Positions 23,460-33,599 of a DNA stretch of 64,000 bases are shown here, piece after piece. Within the stretch, counting starts at the first letter, position 1; each line of letters begins with the position of its first letter. The notes under the pieces were generated by a model. The model did not search any database, was not told the DNA's origin, and was given only the letters and a program-made list of their open reading frames with translations. The DNA lies in assembly GCA_036362985.1 (NCBI GenBank), contig JAYGXS010000003.1, positions 45,709,912 through 45,773,911 of the forward strand, in the 5' to 3' direction. Position numbers and translations under genes: made by a program. Origin of the DNA: Ligula intestinalis (lineage: Eukaryota > Platyhelminthes > Cestoda > Diphyllobothriidea > Diphyllobothriidae).

Positions 23460-24265
23460 AGCAAGTAGTATTCGTTGAAAGCGCTTTCGCGGCTTAATAG
23501 GTTACTGCCTTATTCGGCTTCCGGTAGGCGTCTGCTTCTATGCACCCAGCGTACACGTCCTCAGCCTGCCACAAGTCATTTCTGCTGTTTCTTCGGTCAC
23601 GCTGCTAGTCGTTCATAGCCGGGGTTTAGGCGAACCCGTTGCCACTAACCCCTTTTTTTACTACTGATATCGTTCTCTGCTGCTTGCGTCGGACGGCTTT
23701 ATCCTCATATTCAGCAGTCCATGCTGACGGGTTATCCGCAAGGCTTCACAACCGTCATTCTACCCCCTCTTGCCACGCACACTTACGGCTTCTATCATCA
23801 GCTAGGCGTGTTGTGCTCTGCCGTAGGTCACGCCAACAGTAACCGATACCAGCTTCTCACGCGCACAGGCTTACTACACTAAACTAATCCATTCGTATAA
23901 TGTTCGAAAACAGTACTCGCGGCTTCAATGGGACCAAAACGGTCCAGCCTCCATTTTGCGCCTTCCTCCGTGCGTCTGTAGTGGCCCTGTTGCAGCCACT
24001 TGCAGCCCAAGACCAATCGCTGACGCATGGCGCCTTTAGCCTGCCTGCGCGCCCACTGCTAGGCTAGGCGCTAACTGTCCTTGGCCGACGCGCACATACT
24101 CCTCAGCGCGAATGCGCGCTCAGGCTAGCCAGCGGTAGCCAACCTCAAGGTCGCGCACACGCACTAGCCTAGACATCAGCAGCCCCATTGGCCCCCGGGA
24201 CAAAGCATGCGCCGGCGACGCTTGATGCTCTAGTGACTCCGGAATTGACGCCCTAGCAGCCGAAC
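23460..24265. other. GC-rich region, no gene recognised
   Basis: Follows the decayed LINE. It may be the internal or left part of the LTR-like repeat that ends at 24425, but I cannot define a boundary. Confidence 0.35.
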
Positions 24266-24425
24266 TGCGGTCCTCCGCGAATCAACACTCTTTCCATCTA
24301 TTCTCCGTCCTTTGTACACAATAAACTCTTCCTTCTACTCTCGCCTTCCCAAGACTTCTTCTATCTCCTAAGGAACCGGGCCTCGAAGATTGTAGGTGTT
24401 AGGGTAAACCGTCTAAGCCCTAACT
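24266..24425 (+). repeat. dispersed LTR-like repeat end
   Basis: Block with CACAATAAACTC (a possible polyadenylation signal) and TCTCCTAAGGAACCGGGCCT followed by CGAAGATTGTAGGTGTTAGG. Copies lie at 50600-50745 and, inverted, at 63930-64000. The sequence looks like the end of a retrovirus-type LTR, but this is inference. Confidence 0.4.
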
Positions 24426-24714
24426 CCAATACGTCCACCCTACATGCCCCTCACGTGAGGGCGTTTACTTTTCCTGCTCTGTTAGCTATGCAGCCGGTCC
24501 TCCACTCGTACACGTCACCGGCCGGTGCCCTAGCGAACCACTTTTTCATTTACCCGATCACTCCCCCTACCGACACGACCAGTCCCAGAGCTTCGGCAAT
24601 CCAGCTGCCACGGACCGCTTTTGCTTCTGGTCCATGTCTTCAGTTTTCAATTAAAACTGAAGCCGTATGTGATATATTTAGCATTACACACAAGCAAGTT
24701 TCATATACGCTCTA

Positions 24715-24975
24715 TAAGAAGACGAGGCGTCCCAACAGCCCTTCGGAAATTTTTACGAAGTATCCACATTGACGAAGACTTTAGTTAAGGTGACCACATC
24801 CATTTCTGACACATTTAATGCAATTTTAAATGTTTATGGAACAACTTAACTTGTAAAAAATTTGTACTGGTACCTATTCTGTATTAGCGTGCCATTATTT
24901 TCCACTCCCATGCCTTAAACATACTTATATTTAACATTGCACCAGCGACTTGTCATATCGACATTTCCTCTTCAG
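24715..24975 (+). repeat. dispersed repeat, with a short piece shared with gypsy gag
   Basis: Positions 24718-24744 match 63158-63184 in the gypsy gag (both read KKTRRPNSPS). From 24748 to 24975 the sequence matches 46713-46940, a noncoding repeat of about 230 bp. Confidence 0.7.
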
Positions 24976-25945
24976 GACACCTAAACAACAACAGTGATTT
25001 GTTATGGCTTCGCACATTACAGAAGGGGCTACTTTTATTGTTTAAGTGTTTAAAAAGTCGCACCTTTAGAGCCCTGATTACGCACAGGCAGTTCAGCCAC
25101 CCTCGGCGCTCCAGTCAACAAGATAGCTTTTTAAATCTTCCTCTGACACGCACAGTTAAATATCGTTCGGTTTTTGGTAAACGTCATAATAATCTGGAAT
25201 AGGCTATCCATAAGTATTAAATTTCGACAAACATAGGCTTTGTTTAAGCGAGCTCAAGTAAAGTCAAGTTTATAAAGGGAAATATAGGCAAGCGTTTTTG
25301 GACTCCCTATCGGTACACAGTAGTTAAGAAATGCATCCGCAAAGCCGAACATTTAAAAGAAGGTCGCTTATGTAATTTTAGGTGACTATTAACTTGTTCC
25401 AAGTAATAAAATCAGATAGGATGATGTCAGTTACCATGAGCCAACAGGTTTAACTGAGCGAAAAGAGCAGACAGTGAAACAAAAACTCCTAAAGCCTGAC
25501 TCAGAATTCAAAAAATGGAATGTAGTTTGAGGACTTTTAGGAGAAAAAACTGTCGCTAGTGGGAGAAAGTGTTTGAAAAATATACCAGGATGCAGCTGTT
25601 AATGTTGGCGGCAAGCTAGGGGGTCCACCGCGACTTATATCTTGATCGGAAGTGCCATACAAGGACGAGACTGCAGAGTCACGAGAACATCCAGATATAT
25701 CAAATCTGCGACCACCATACGCCTTTGTCCATTTCCGTGGCCGTCATAAACGCGACGACAACAGGCGAAGCCGCCACGATCGCAACTATCTGCTAATGGT
25801 CGACATAAGCGAGCTGCATGCACATGGATGAATTAAGTGTAAAGAATAATTTCAAAATTAATTGTTACTCAAACTAAGCAAGTAATACTATATGCAATAT
25901 GATAATTCCTTCGTCTGCAGTAGGCCTGCAGCGGTCAACTGGTGT
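24976..25945. other. no gene recognised
   Basis: Unique-looking sequence with short frames only. Confidence 0.4.
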
Positions 25946-25949
25946 TAGA

Positions 25950-27300
25950 ATGAGCATTATTATAACAGTCTAGCTTCCTTTTAAAAACTTCAACGGAAGC
26001 GGACGTAACAACCTCCAGGGGCAGAGCGTTCCAAGCTTCAACCACTCTATTAAGAACGAAGAACTTTCGTAGGTCTAGTCTGGCCCTGTTAGGCGTAGTT
26101 TGAACGGATGTCCCCTTAAGTTCGTGGTTGTTGCTACGTCGAAGAACTCGCCAGGTAGTAGACAGCAGTCCTGACTGCGCATTATGCGAAATGTTTGTAT
26201 CAGATCACGGCGTAGCTGCCTGTAACTTAAAGGAAAAAGATCTAGGTTAGCTAAACGTGTTTCATAGGGTAATGATCCCTGTCCGGTCACAAGCTTAGTT
26301 GCACGCCTTTGTACCTTATAGAGGAAACTGAGGTCTTTCGCGTTCCAGGGTTTCCATGCTTGGATAACGAACTCCATTTTCGGTCTTACAAATGCTCCAA
26401 AGAGCTTAGCGACGCAGTCTTTATTAAAGGCGCAGAAAGCCCGTTTGACAAGGTACAGGACGGACATACCACATTTAGCTACTTTTGTGCAATGCAGCGA
26501 AGGCTTAAGCGACGTCGAGCTCCACAATCCTAAATCTTTCTTTACGTCCACTTCTTGCAGTTGGATGCCATTCAAGCTGTAAACCATTGGTTTCTGAGAG
26601 CTGGGTCGGCCTACTTATAGGATACAGCACTTTTTCTCATTAAATGGCAAAAACCAGGCATTGATGGATACCGGATTTCTAGCCGCGAGAGATTTCCTCC
26701 ACAGCCTCCGCTCCTTATTAACCTCTTTCTTCAGCGCTTGAGTCAGCCACTGGGGTCTGTTCTTTAGTTTCTTCCATGAAATTGGACAGTGGTTTCTGAG
26801 GAGAGTATGCAATAATTCACTGAAGCATTCCCAATCATCGACTATATTGCCAGAAAGAGCCGATTCCCAATTAATGTTGTTCATTTTTGCCTTCATCTGA
26901 TTGAAGTCACCACGCCAAATATTCCTTCTAACCCTGGTGGGCTGTTCAGGTACCGAGAATATTGAATAGTCCCAATGACGTACGACGTGATCACTTCGAC
27001 CTTGTGGAGGTAGAGATTGCACCTCGTCGATGCTGTCCAGCGATTTTGTGAGTACCAGGTCTAGGCAGTTTTATTGCTGCCCCTCACGCACGTTTTCTAG
27101 ATTCAGGACACCTTTCACGAATTTTGGGTGCTGATTCGGTGGAATCCTCCTTCCGCTCTGATGGCATTCACGGAGTCTTACCTTGTGCAATTCTTCATTC
27201 CAAGGGTAATGGTCCTGACTTTGTAGCCCCCAAATGGCTAATTATGCAGCCGTCAGCGAGCAACGGTTCACCAACACACCTCTATCAGATGCAGAATGCC
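25950..27300 (-). pseudogene. CR1/jockey-like LINE remnant with the RT core deleted
   Basis: Minus strand. The 5' part (27300-26640) is the end of the endonuclease and linker (CLDLVLTKSLDSIDEVQSLP, SDHVVRHWDYSIF, WRGDFNQMKAKMNNINWESA, RPQWLTQALKKEVNKERRLW). It joins directly to the post-RT C-terminal part (26587-26075: VYSLNGIQLQEVDVKKDLGLW, AFVRPKMEFVIQAWKPWNAK, LYKVQRRATKLVTG). The fingers and palm of the RT, several hundred residues, are absent. Confidence 0.85.
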
Positions 27301-27309
27301 GGATCCATA

Positions 27310-27870
27310 ACACTGAAGGAATAATAGCAACACCGTGAACATGTGCCAACAATTCCCCGTTCCAAGATACTAGCATTCAACGAGCTATCGTTGTTTATTC
27401 CTTAATAATACCAGTTACTGGCACACACTATTAAGATATTTCAGGTGCTTTTTTTCACTGACAGCTCGATCACCTACCGCATATTCCTTTTGACATTTCT
27501 ATAAACTAGCCATAAATACGATTTAGTATCAGTTTATTAAGGGAAAGATAGGCAAATGCCCTTGAGCCCAACTTTGGTAACAAGACGGCTATTTATGCAT
27601 GAATAAAAAAGGAAAAACGAAACAGTGCTTCAATTACATGCTTGCAAGCGAAGAGCGAAAAGCTGGTGGGACCGAAATAACGATAAAATATGACTATTGG
27701 CTTAGCACGAGTAGTATAATAAGTAGTTTGAATTCATTTTTAGTGCCAGGAAGGCACTATATACACAAACTGAGTTTCGTAACAATATTGGGATGACATG
27801 CGCAGGTAAAATGTTCAAATTTGTAATGATGGCAGCAGAAATTGTACTTTTAGGCCAATATTTGGCGATT
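27310..27870. other. no gene recognised
   Basis: AT-rich spacer; the 65-codon frame at 27599 has no known domain. The phrase about GCGCCAGGAAGG...CTATCAATA that follows at about 27913 also appears loosely at 27745, so the next repeat may begin earlier. Confidence 0.35.
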
Positions 27871-27879
27871 TTGCAATTT

Positions 27880-29700
27880 TTGAATTTGAAATTGGAATTT
27901 ATATTTGTAAGCGCCAGGAAGGTACTATCAATATAACTGAGTTTCGTAAAAATATGGCGATCTGCGCAGATACAATATACAGATTTGCAATAATTTCAGT
28001 AGAAATTGTCCTCGCAGGGCAATATTTGGCGATGTTTTGCAATCAATAGCGAACTAGAAAATAGGCAGTTAAAAAACTCCCAGAATGAAAATGGAGGCAG
28101 AGTTCAACGTGCCTCCATTTTCAAATAGGCTGTAGGAGAAAAAACTGTTTTGGAAAATAGGATAGATATGTAGAGTACACTAAGACTACAATAGCCGTTT
28201 AGGGTGGAACGATGAAATGTGTGTATAGTTCGCTCGTGTCCGCTAATATGCATAACATGAAGTCACGGGAAGAAGCCTCAGTTTTCGTAGGCTCCGTCAT
28301 CTCAGGGGCCAAAATGGAATTCCGCTGATGGTTAGAAGTCAGCGAAACGGGAGCAGTTTAGACTGCGTAAATAAATATGGATTCCATTCTTTGAATGACT
28401 GGTCGTGTATGAAGGGATCTTGGTTCCCGTATGCTTAATGAGCATGTGTGATAAGTATGTGCAACACTCTCCCCATGAGTCAGATTAACACTGGTGACTA
28501 AAATTTTTGGTGCATATCCAGTTTTCTCTTATATGTGTTCAAACGGGTTGAGAGGACAACCTATTCGGAAAGAGCAATCCACGCTGCAACCACTATGCTG
28601 CTGAAGAAGAATTTACGTCCATTGATCTTTGTTCTGCCGGGACTTAGTTTCGGGGAATGACCGCACAAGGTGGGCGTCTTAGCTCGATTAAAAAAAACAT
28701 CGGGACGCAAAAAACATTCAGGTCATTCAAGTATGGTAGGATAGTGTGAAATCTCATCGCTGTTGCCAGAAAGAAAAGGCAAATGTGTTGAGGGTTGACA
28801 GTCTGTTTTCGTAGGGAAATGTTCCAAGATTTCTGACAATTTTCATCGCTCGTCTCTTGATCTTCTCTAAGACGGTAAAGTCTTTGACAATCCAGGGCCT
28901 GTATAGCGACTTCTAGGTGCGACCGAACGACGCTTCCAGCTAGCTTGGAAAAGCTTTCTTTTTCAAACCCCATAAAGGCTTCCCTTATTACTTTCGATGT
29001 GAATCTGACCGAGTTTGCTGACTTCGTGCAGTTCAGCGTCGGTTTGAGTGGAGCAGTAATCCATACACCAAGTCCTTCTGACTGTCAACTTGTTGCAACA
29101 ATGTGCAGTTTAAGGAATGAACCTCCGAATGGGATGCCCTAAAATTTTCGATTTGAAGAAAGTTAGACTTGCTACCATGGAAGGGCATAAGCCAATGTTT
29201 TGATCAGTCCTTAAACCTGTTCGTGTTAACTTGCAGATGGTTTTCATCTGCTGCATTTTAAACGAGTTTCCACAGTCTTAAGTCGTCTGCGAACGGGGTG
29301 ACATCACAGTCTGTGTCCTTATAAAAGTCATTTCTGAAAACAAGGAATAATGTGGGAGCTAGAACTGAGCCTTCTTGGACGCCACTCACCACAGGTACCC
29401 CCGAGGATTGCTGGTATCCGACTGTTTTTTTACACGGGACCGTATGGCTGGCAAGTTTTTGAGCCATAGGAAGAGGTTCATGCGAATTCCTTTGCTGCAC
29501 AGTTTATGCATGAGACGTTTGTTGAGAACGCTGTCGTAAGCCTTTGTGAAGTCAATGTAAATGGCATGCACCATTTTGTCTTCGTCACGTGCTTCGATCC
29601 AGCGTTCAAGTGAGAAGCACCGGTTCGCTGGACAGAACTTACCACTGCGCAAGCCATGTTGGACATCGGAAAGGAGGTGATTGTACTCGAGGAATTGAAT
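27880..29700 (-). pseudogene. CR1-like LINE, 5'-truncated, RT end and 3' UTR (copy A)
   Basis: Minus strand. RT blocks: IQFLEYNHLLSDVQHGLRSG, HAIYIDFTKAYDSVLNKRLM, VPVVSGVQEGSVLAPTLFLV and PFADDLRLWKLV (FADD near 29297), then the connection domain (MGFEKESFSKLAGSVVRSHL, LDCQRLYRLREDQE). Several stops and shifts. Below about 28640 lies the 3' untranslated part with a conserved hairpin. The whole unit is repeated at 56341-58125 and is preceded in both by the same PLE end. Confidence 0.85.
28087..28122. repeat. 13-bp hairpin in the LINE 3' UTR (copy A)
   Basis: Perfect inverted repeat GAAAATGGAGGCA / TGCCTCCATTTTC with a 10-nt loop. Conserved at 56535-56570. Confidence 0.9.
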
Positions 29701-30215
29701 CAATGAGAAAGTTCGCGTTCCAGGTATTTGCTTGGATAAGAAAGGAGGTGAATTGAGCACCTGATTAACTTATTTATCGTCCTGAGCTTTCGGCTCCACA
29801 CGAGGAGCCATCGTCAGCGAAAATGAGAAAACAGCAAGCGTTGGCTACGTGTGAATGGGGTTGGTAGGCGGGGGGGGGAGGCACTTGTGATCGGTCCATG
29901 TCCACCTCGCGTCCATTCTCACACTATCTTATCGTGTGTCTCCTGCGCGCTTCTCTGGAGTTACGGATGTGTCCTTGACATGACAGCCTGTAGGCTTGTA
30001 GAGAACTGAGTCCTGGTTTCTGGTCGCGGACACGGATGGCAAAATAGTAGGGCGGGTCATGAACAGCAGTTAGTGTCGTGCCTTGTCCCTACGGTAGATG
30101 ATCCTGGTAACCCTGCCTCCTCTGCCGGCCGGTTCGTTGTGGGGTCCCTTTCGCTTGTCATTCTTACGTTCGGTTCGCCCTTGTTCTGTTCTTTGCCAAA
30201 ATAATGGCGTTGGAG
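29700..30215 (-). repeat. PLE terminal repeat (pLTR) carrying a hammerhead motif
   Basis: The 3'-terminal PLE box (ACCTGGAACGCGAACTTTC) lies at 29703-29728, the ribozyme at 29770-29826, and the block 30093-30210 matches 14119-14236 of the 13.9-15.6 kb PLE. No RT or nuclease part follows. The terminus abuts the CR1-like RT. Confidence 0.7.
29770..29826 (-). ncRNA. hammerhead ribozyme motif, complete core
   Basis: Minus strand: CUGACGA (29817-29811), one extra U, helix II GGCUCC/GGAGCC closing a 6-nt loop, then GAAAGCUC (29791-29784). Helix III is the 2-bp minimum (AG/CU), and the cleavage triplet CUC ends at 29784. Such minimal-helix-III hammerheads are known from Penelope-like elements and often need dimers to cleave well. 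Helix I pairing is weak by eye. Confidence 0.72.
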
Positions 30216-30219
30216 GACT

Positions 30220-30850
30220 ACTTCAGCAATCAGGAAATGAAAATTCTGTCAGTAGCGGCAGTTTGCAACTGGCTCAACCATATCGATGCTAGTAACGCTA
30301 CAGTCGTCTTATGTTTTATTGCTAAAGTTGAACTCTTTTGGAATTTTTGGATATGAATAGGGAACCCAAAGGCGAACGCATTTTCCATTAATAAGGTGAC
30401 TTAAAGTGAATTATGTTATTTTGGCAATAAACCAAGTGCAGTTCCAAAATGTGATACAATCGGCAAACATGGGTCATCAGAACCATCTTCACTAACACAG
30501 TCATTGTGATAGTGGCGTCTGGATGCTTAAAATAATATACGTTTATTTATTAATTAATCAATGAGCAGCATTGGGCCAAGAGCGAGATGTCAGGAACACC
30601 CCTATCAACCAAAATCGCTGTCGACTGCTAGTCACCGAAATGGACAGCTCGAAAATTGTCAAATAGGAAACTTCGAATTCAACCCAAGCCAATTTGGCTG
30701 CGATTTACAGCATTCGCTGATGTGTTAGACCACCGAATACAGAATTGAGTTGAAATAGACTTAGTGTGTCTTAGTCCTTATATCAGCTACCCGGAGCCCG
30801 CATTTCACTGACAAGAGAAGTTTTATCACACATGACCCGCTATTACAGGA
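30220..30850. other. no gene recognised
   Basis: Spacer with no recognised coding sequence. Confidence 0.35.
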
Positions 30851-30856
30851 CCCTAG

Positions 30857-31430
30857 CTAGGCACCTGAGACTAGATTATGCTGCTCTGAAATACCTCTCA
30901 GCTCTGGCGTAATCATTTTTCGCACTGTTTTGTGGCAGATCGAAATGAGGCTGACTGGTCTAGGGTTGTTTGGGAAGTCCCTGCTGCTACTTTTATAGAG
31001 TGGTATGATCCAAGCAGATTTAAAATCAGCGGCAAAACCGTTGGCCTCGCATGAAGCTGAGATAATCACGGGCGGTGGTTTGGCTAGTTCTCCACCGAGT
31101 AAATTCTGCATTTTGCGCGGCATGTCATCTGGACTCGACGGTTTTAACCCATTCAACACAAACTGTTCTTTACGAGCAATCGTTTGACGCTCCATTTAGT
31201 CATAGTCTAAATGAGTAATTCCGTGTTCGCGCGTGGCCTAGGCCCAACAATTGATGAAGGCAGCTCTGCTTTCGCCATAACCTCAGGGTGGGACTGCAAA
31301 CATACGACCATGATTGTACTATTGAAAATAGCTTTCGTCTGGCGCACTCATACGGATGTCTTAAAATTTTCCTGGCATGCTGATCTACAATTGACCCAAG
31401 TTCGTCTTCAGAATTGAATGAAAGGTTCAA
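30857..31430 (-). pseudogene. CR1/jockey-like LINE fragment, start of RT
   Basis: Minus strand: LNGLKPSSPDDMPRKMQNL, SAWIIPLYKSSSRDFPNNPR, PVSLISICHKTVRKMI. These are the first conserved RT blocks; the linker before them lies at 31430-31200 with frame breaks. The palm and later parts are missing. Confidence 0.8.
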
Positions 31431-31439
31431 GGACTAAAT

Positions 31440-33100
31440 ACGTTTTCCTAAATGCAATTCCGAAAGTCGTTTACTTGGTGTCAAATGAATTGTCTTCCTT
31501 TGATTATGTTTCGAGGAGTTGGGAGGGGGAGGGTTCAACACTTTTATCAGGCTACATTTATTCTATTGAGAGAAAAACATCCTGTGGACATTGGAATGCT
31601 AAACATTCCCAATGCAGACGCAGATAATGTGTTGGTTCCTGTTATTTCACAAATTCTCCATCTTGGCACCATTCCTGTTTCACTATCAATCGCATAATAA
31701 AATCACCTGTAAAATATTTCTAACAGAACGTGTCTTTCATGCAGACCTTTTAAAGCTGTTTCTCAAAGGCTTTTGCCATTTAGGCCAAGTAAACTGAATG
31801 AAATATTGCCATCTTTGGCTGATCACGGAAACCACCTAATTCCAAAGGCTTCCCTATATATTTTTTCATTAACCTGTCTTAAAAAATTTCAACTTGGGTA
31901 TGCAGTTAATATTAGAACTCTGCGGGTATTAAAACCACATTTGGATAATAAACTTAGCTACGACATTTAGATTCGTTATAAAGGATTTAGATTTGAATTG
32001 TCAGAAACATGGTTCCACTTAGTGGGGTATTCAATTTCATGTTGGAGCCTATAAACAGGACCGTGGTCCTTAATAGAAGACTGAATGACATGCAAATTTA
32101 TCGCTTTAGTGTCAGGACTTGAACTCGGCCGTTCTCCTTTTTGTGCCATTTTCCTGTTGTTTCTGGGATGTCTGTGTGAGCAGATATTTACAACTAATAT
32201 CCTTGAGATTACTGATGCCGTCAACACATGCTAGTAACGCTGGGCGCTCGTCAGTTTGTGCCCAGCTAAGGGCGATAAAATTAAAATACCCACGGCAAGC
32301 CCAAGACACTGCTCCAGCAACTTGCTTCTATTAGGAGTCGCCCTAATCGAATCAGCTGACGGCAAGCTGATGTCAACTCGCAGGCAGGCTGGCAGCAGGC
32401 AGGCAGCGAGCCGCGCTCATGACAGGCTACCGATCCGCCTACACGTGGCGAACACAAACTGACAATGAATCAATGACTTAAAATGTCAAGCTGCGGCTAA
32501 GCTCAGATTGACAAGCCAGCCATTGAGTTACAAGCCAATCGTATCGCTACTCCCAGCAGGTCAGTATCTGGTTGGCCCGATGGACATGCTTTACACGCGT
32601 TTGTTACCGTAAATATGTTGTACTAATTACGCTAAAAGACTTCTGCTTTTGCGCTCTTCTTGTCGTGTTCTTGCTTGGCGATTTATTCAAGGCGTAATTA
32701 GGCGTGACATCTAGGCTTTGGCCACATTTACAACAGTTTCAACTTCTGAGAAGTCAAGTTGGCAAACACAGTGTTTTCAGCAAATCATCATTAGGCCACA
32801 CATTTCCGGGGATAATTAAAACTGTGCAGTTAGACAGGGTTAATAAATGTAGTCTGATTACAATTCATCGATTAAGCATCGCCCCCATGGCGTGGTCGGC
32901 GTGTAGAAGTCCTTGTGTTTAGGGAGGGGGAGGGGAAGGAGTGGGGGTGAATCAAAGCGCAAAATAGGGGTATGTCTAAAGGGCCACCACGCTTCGACTT
33001 GATCAAGGGCTTCGTTCACCAATAAATGTACTACAGGGTTCTCGTTAAACACCGCTCTAAAGCCTATATTCAAGAAGAGGCAGATGAGCGGGGTAGACGA
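31440..33100. other. no gene recognised
   Basis: Long stretch with many short frames (60-83 codons) on both strands, none with a domain I recognise. A short imperfect CAGG-rich run lies at 32380-32410. Confidence 0.35.
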
Positions 33101-33109
33101 GTTGCGTAA

Positions 33110-33455
33110 GTGGTCAGGTGAACGTTCATCAACGAGTTTCAATATCCCCATGTAACCTGATAAGCCAACGAGCTCTTGGCTAAGTTTTTAGGGCATTTGA
33201 CTCTGATCAAAAGGGTCGCGAGATCGAGGCTCGGGTGGGACCCCACTTGAGGCTCGGCTATGGCTGACTGACGACGACTATTGACCCAGAAATGGCCATT
33301 ACGTTCTCCCTTGTCTTTGCCGGCAATACGCTCTACCCACTTCGGGCTGCTACGACTGTCAGGGCCTCTGTCGAGATCTAAGGCAGGGCGGGACGGATGA
33401 GTTCCGTTAGTGGTCAAATGAACGTTAAATAATGAATTCTGATACAGTAAGCTGA
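33110..33455 (+). repeat. tRNA-derived SINE-like repeat
   Basis: Contains an A-box-like TGGCTAAGTTTTTAGGGC (33177-33194), an anticodon-arm-like TTTGACTCTGATCAAA and a B-box-like GGTCGCGAGATCGAGGC (about 33214-33230), followed by a body that aligns with 45735-45830 and 45285-45370. The flanks share GTGGTCAAATGAACGTT-like sequence on both sides. Confidence 0.55.
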
Positions 33456-33599
33456 CTGTGTAGGCATGATTTCCTAAGCAATCAATCTAGAATACAGCTG
33501 ATGACTACCAGGCACGCCTAATTAGTAGGGGGTGGGGGGAGAGGATCAGGTTCGTAAATTTGCATCAGTCATTTGAGGCAGCTGTGAAAGATTTTGGAA

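Noticed and set aside
32340..32410. CAGG-rich run as a regulatory array
   Set aside because: Only a few imperfect units, with no second copy in the window.
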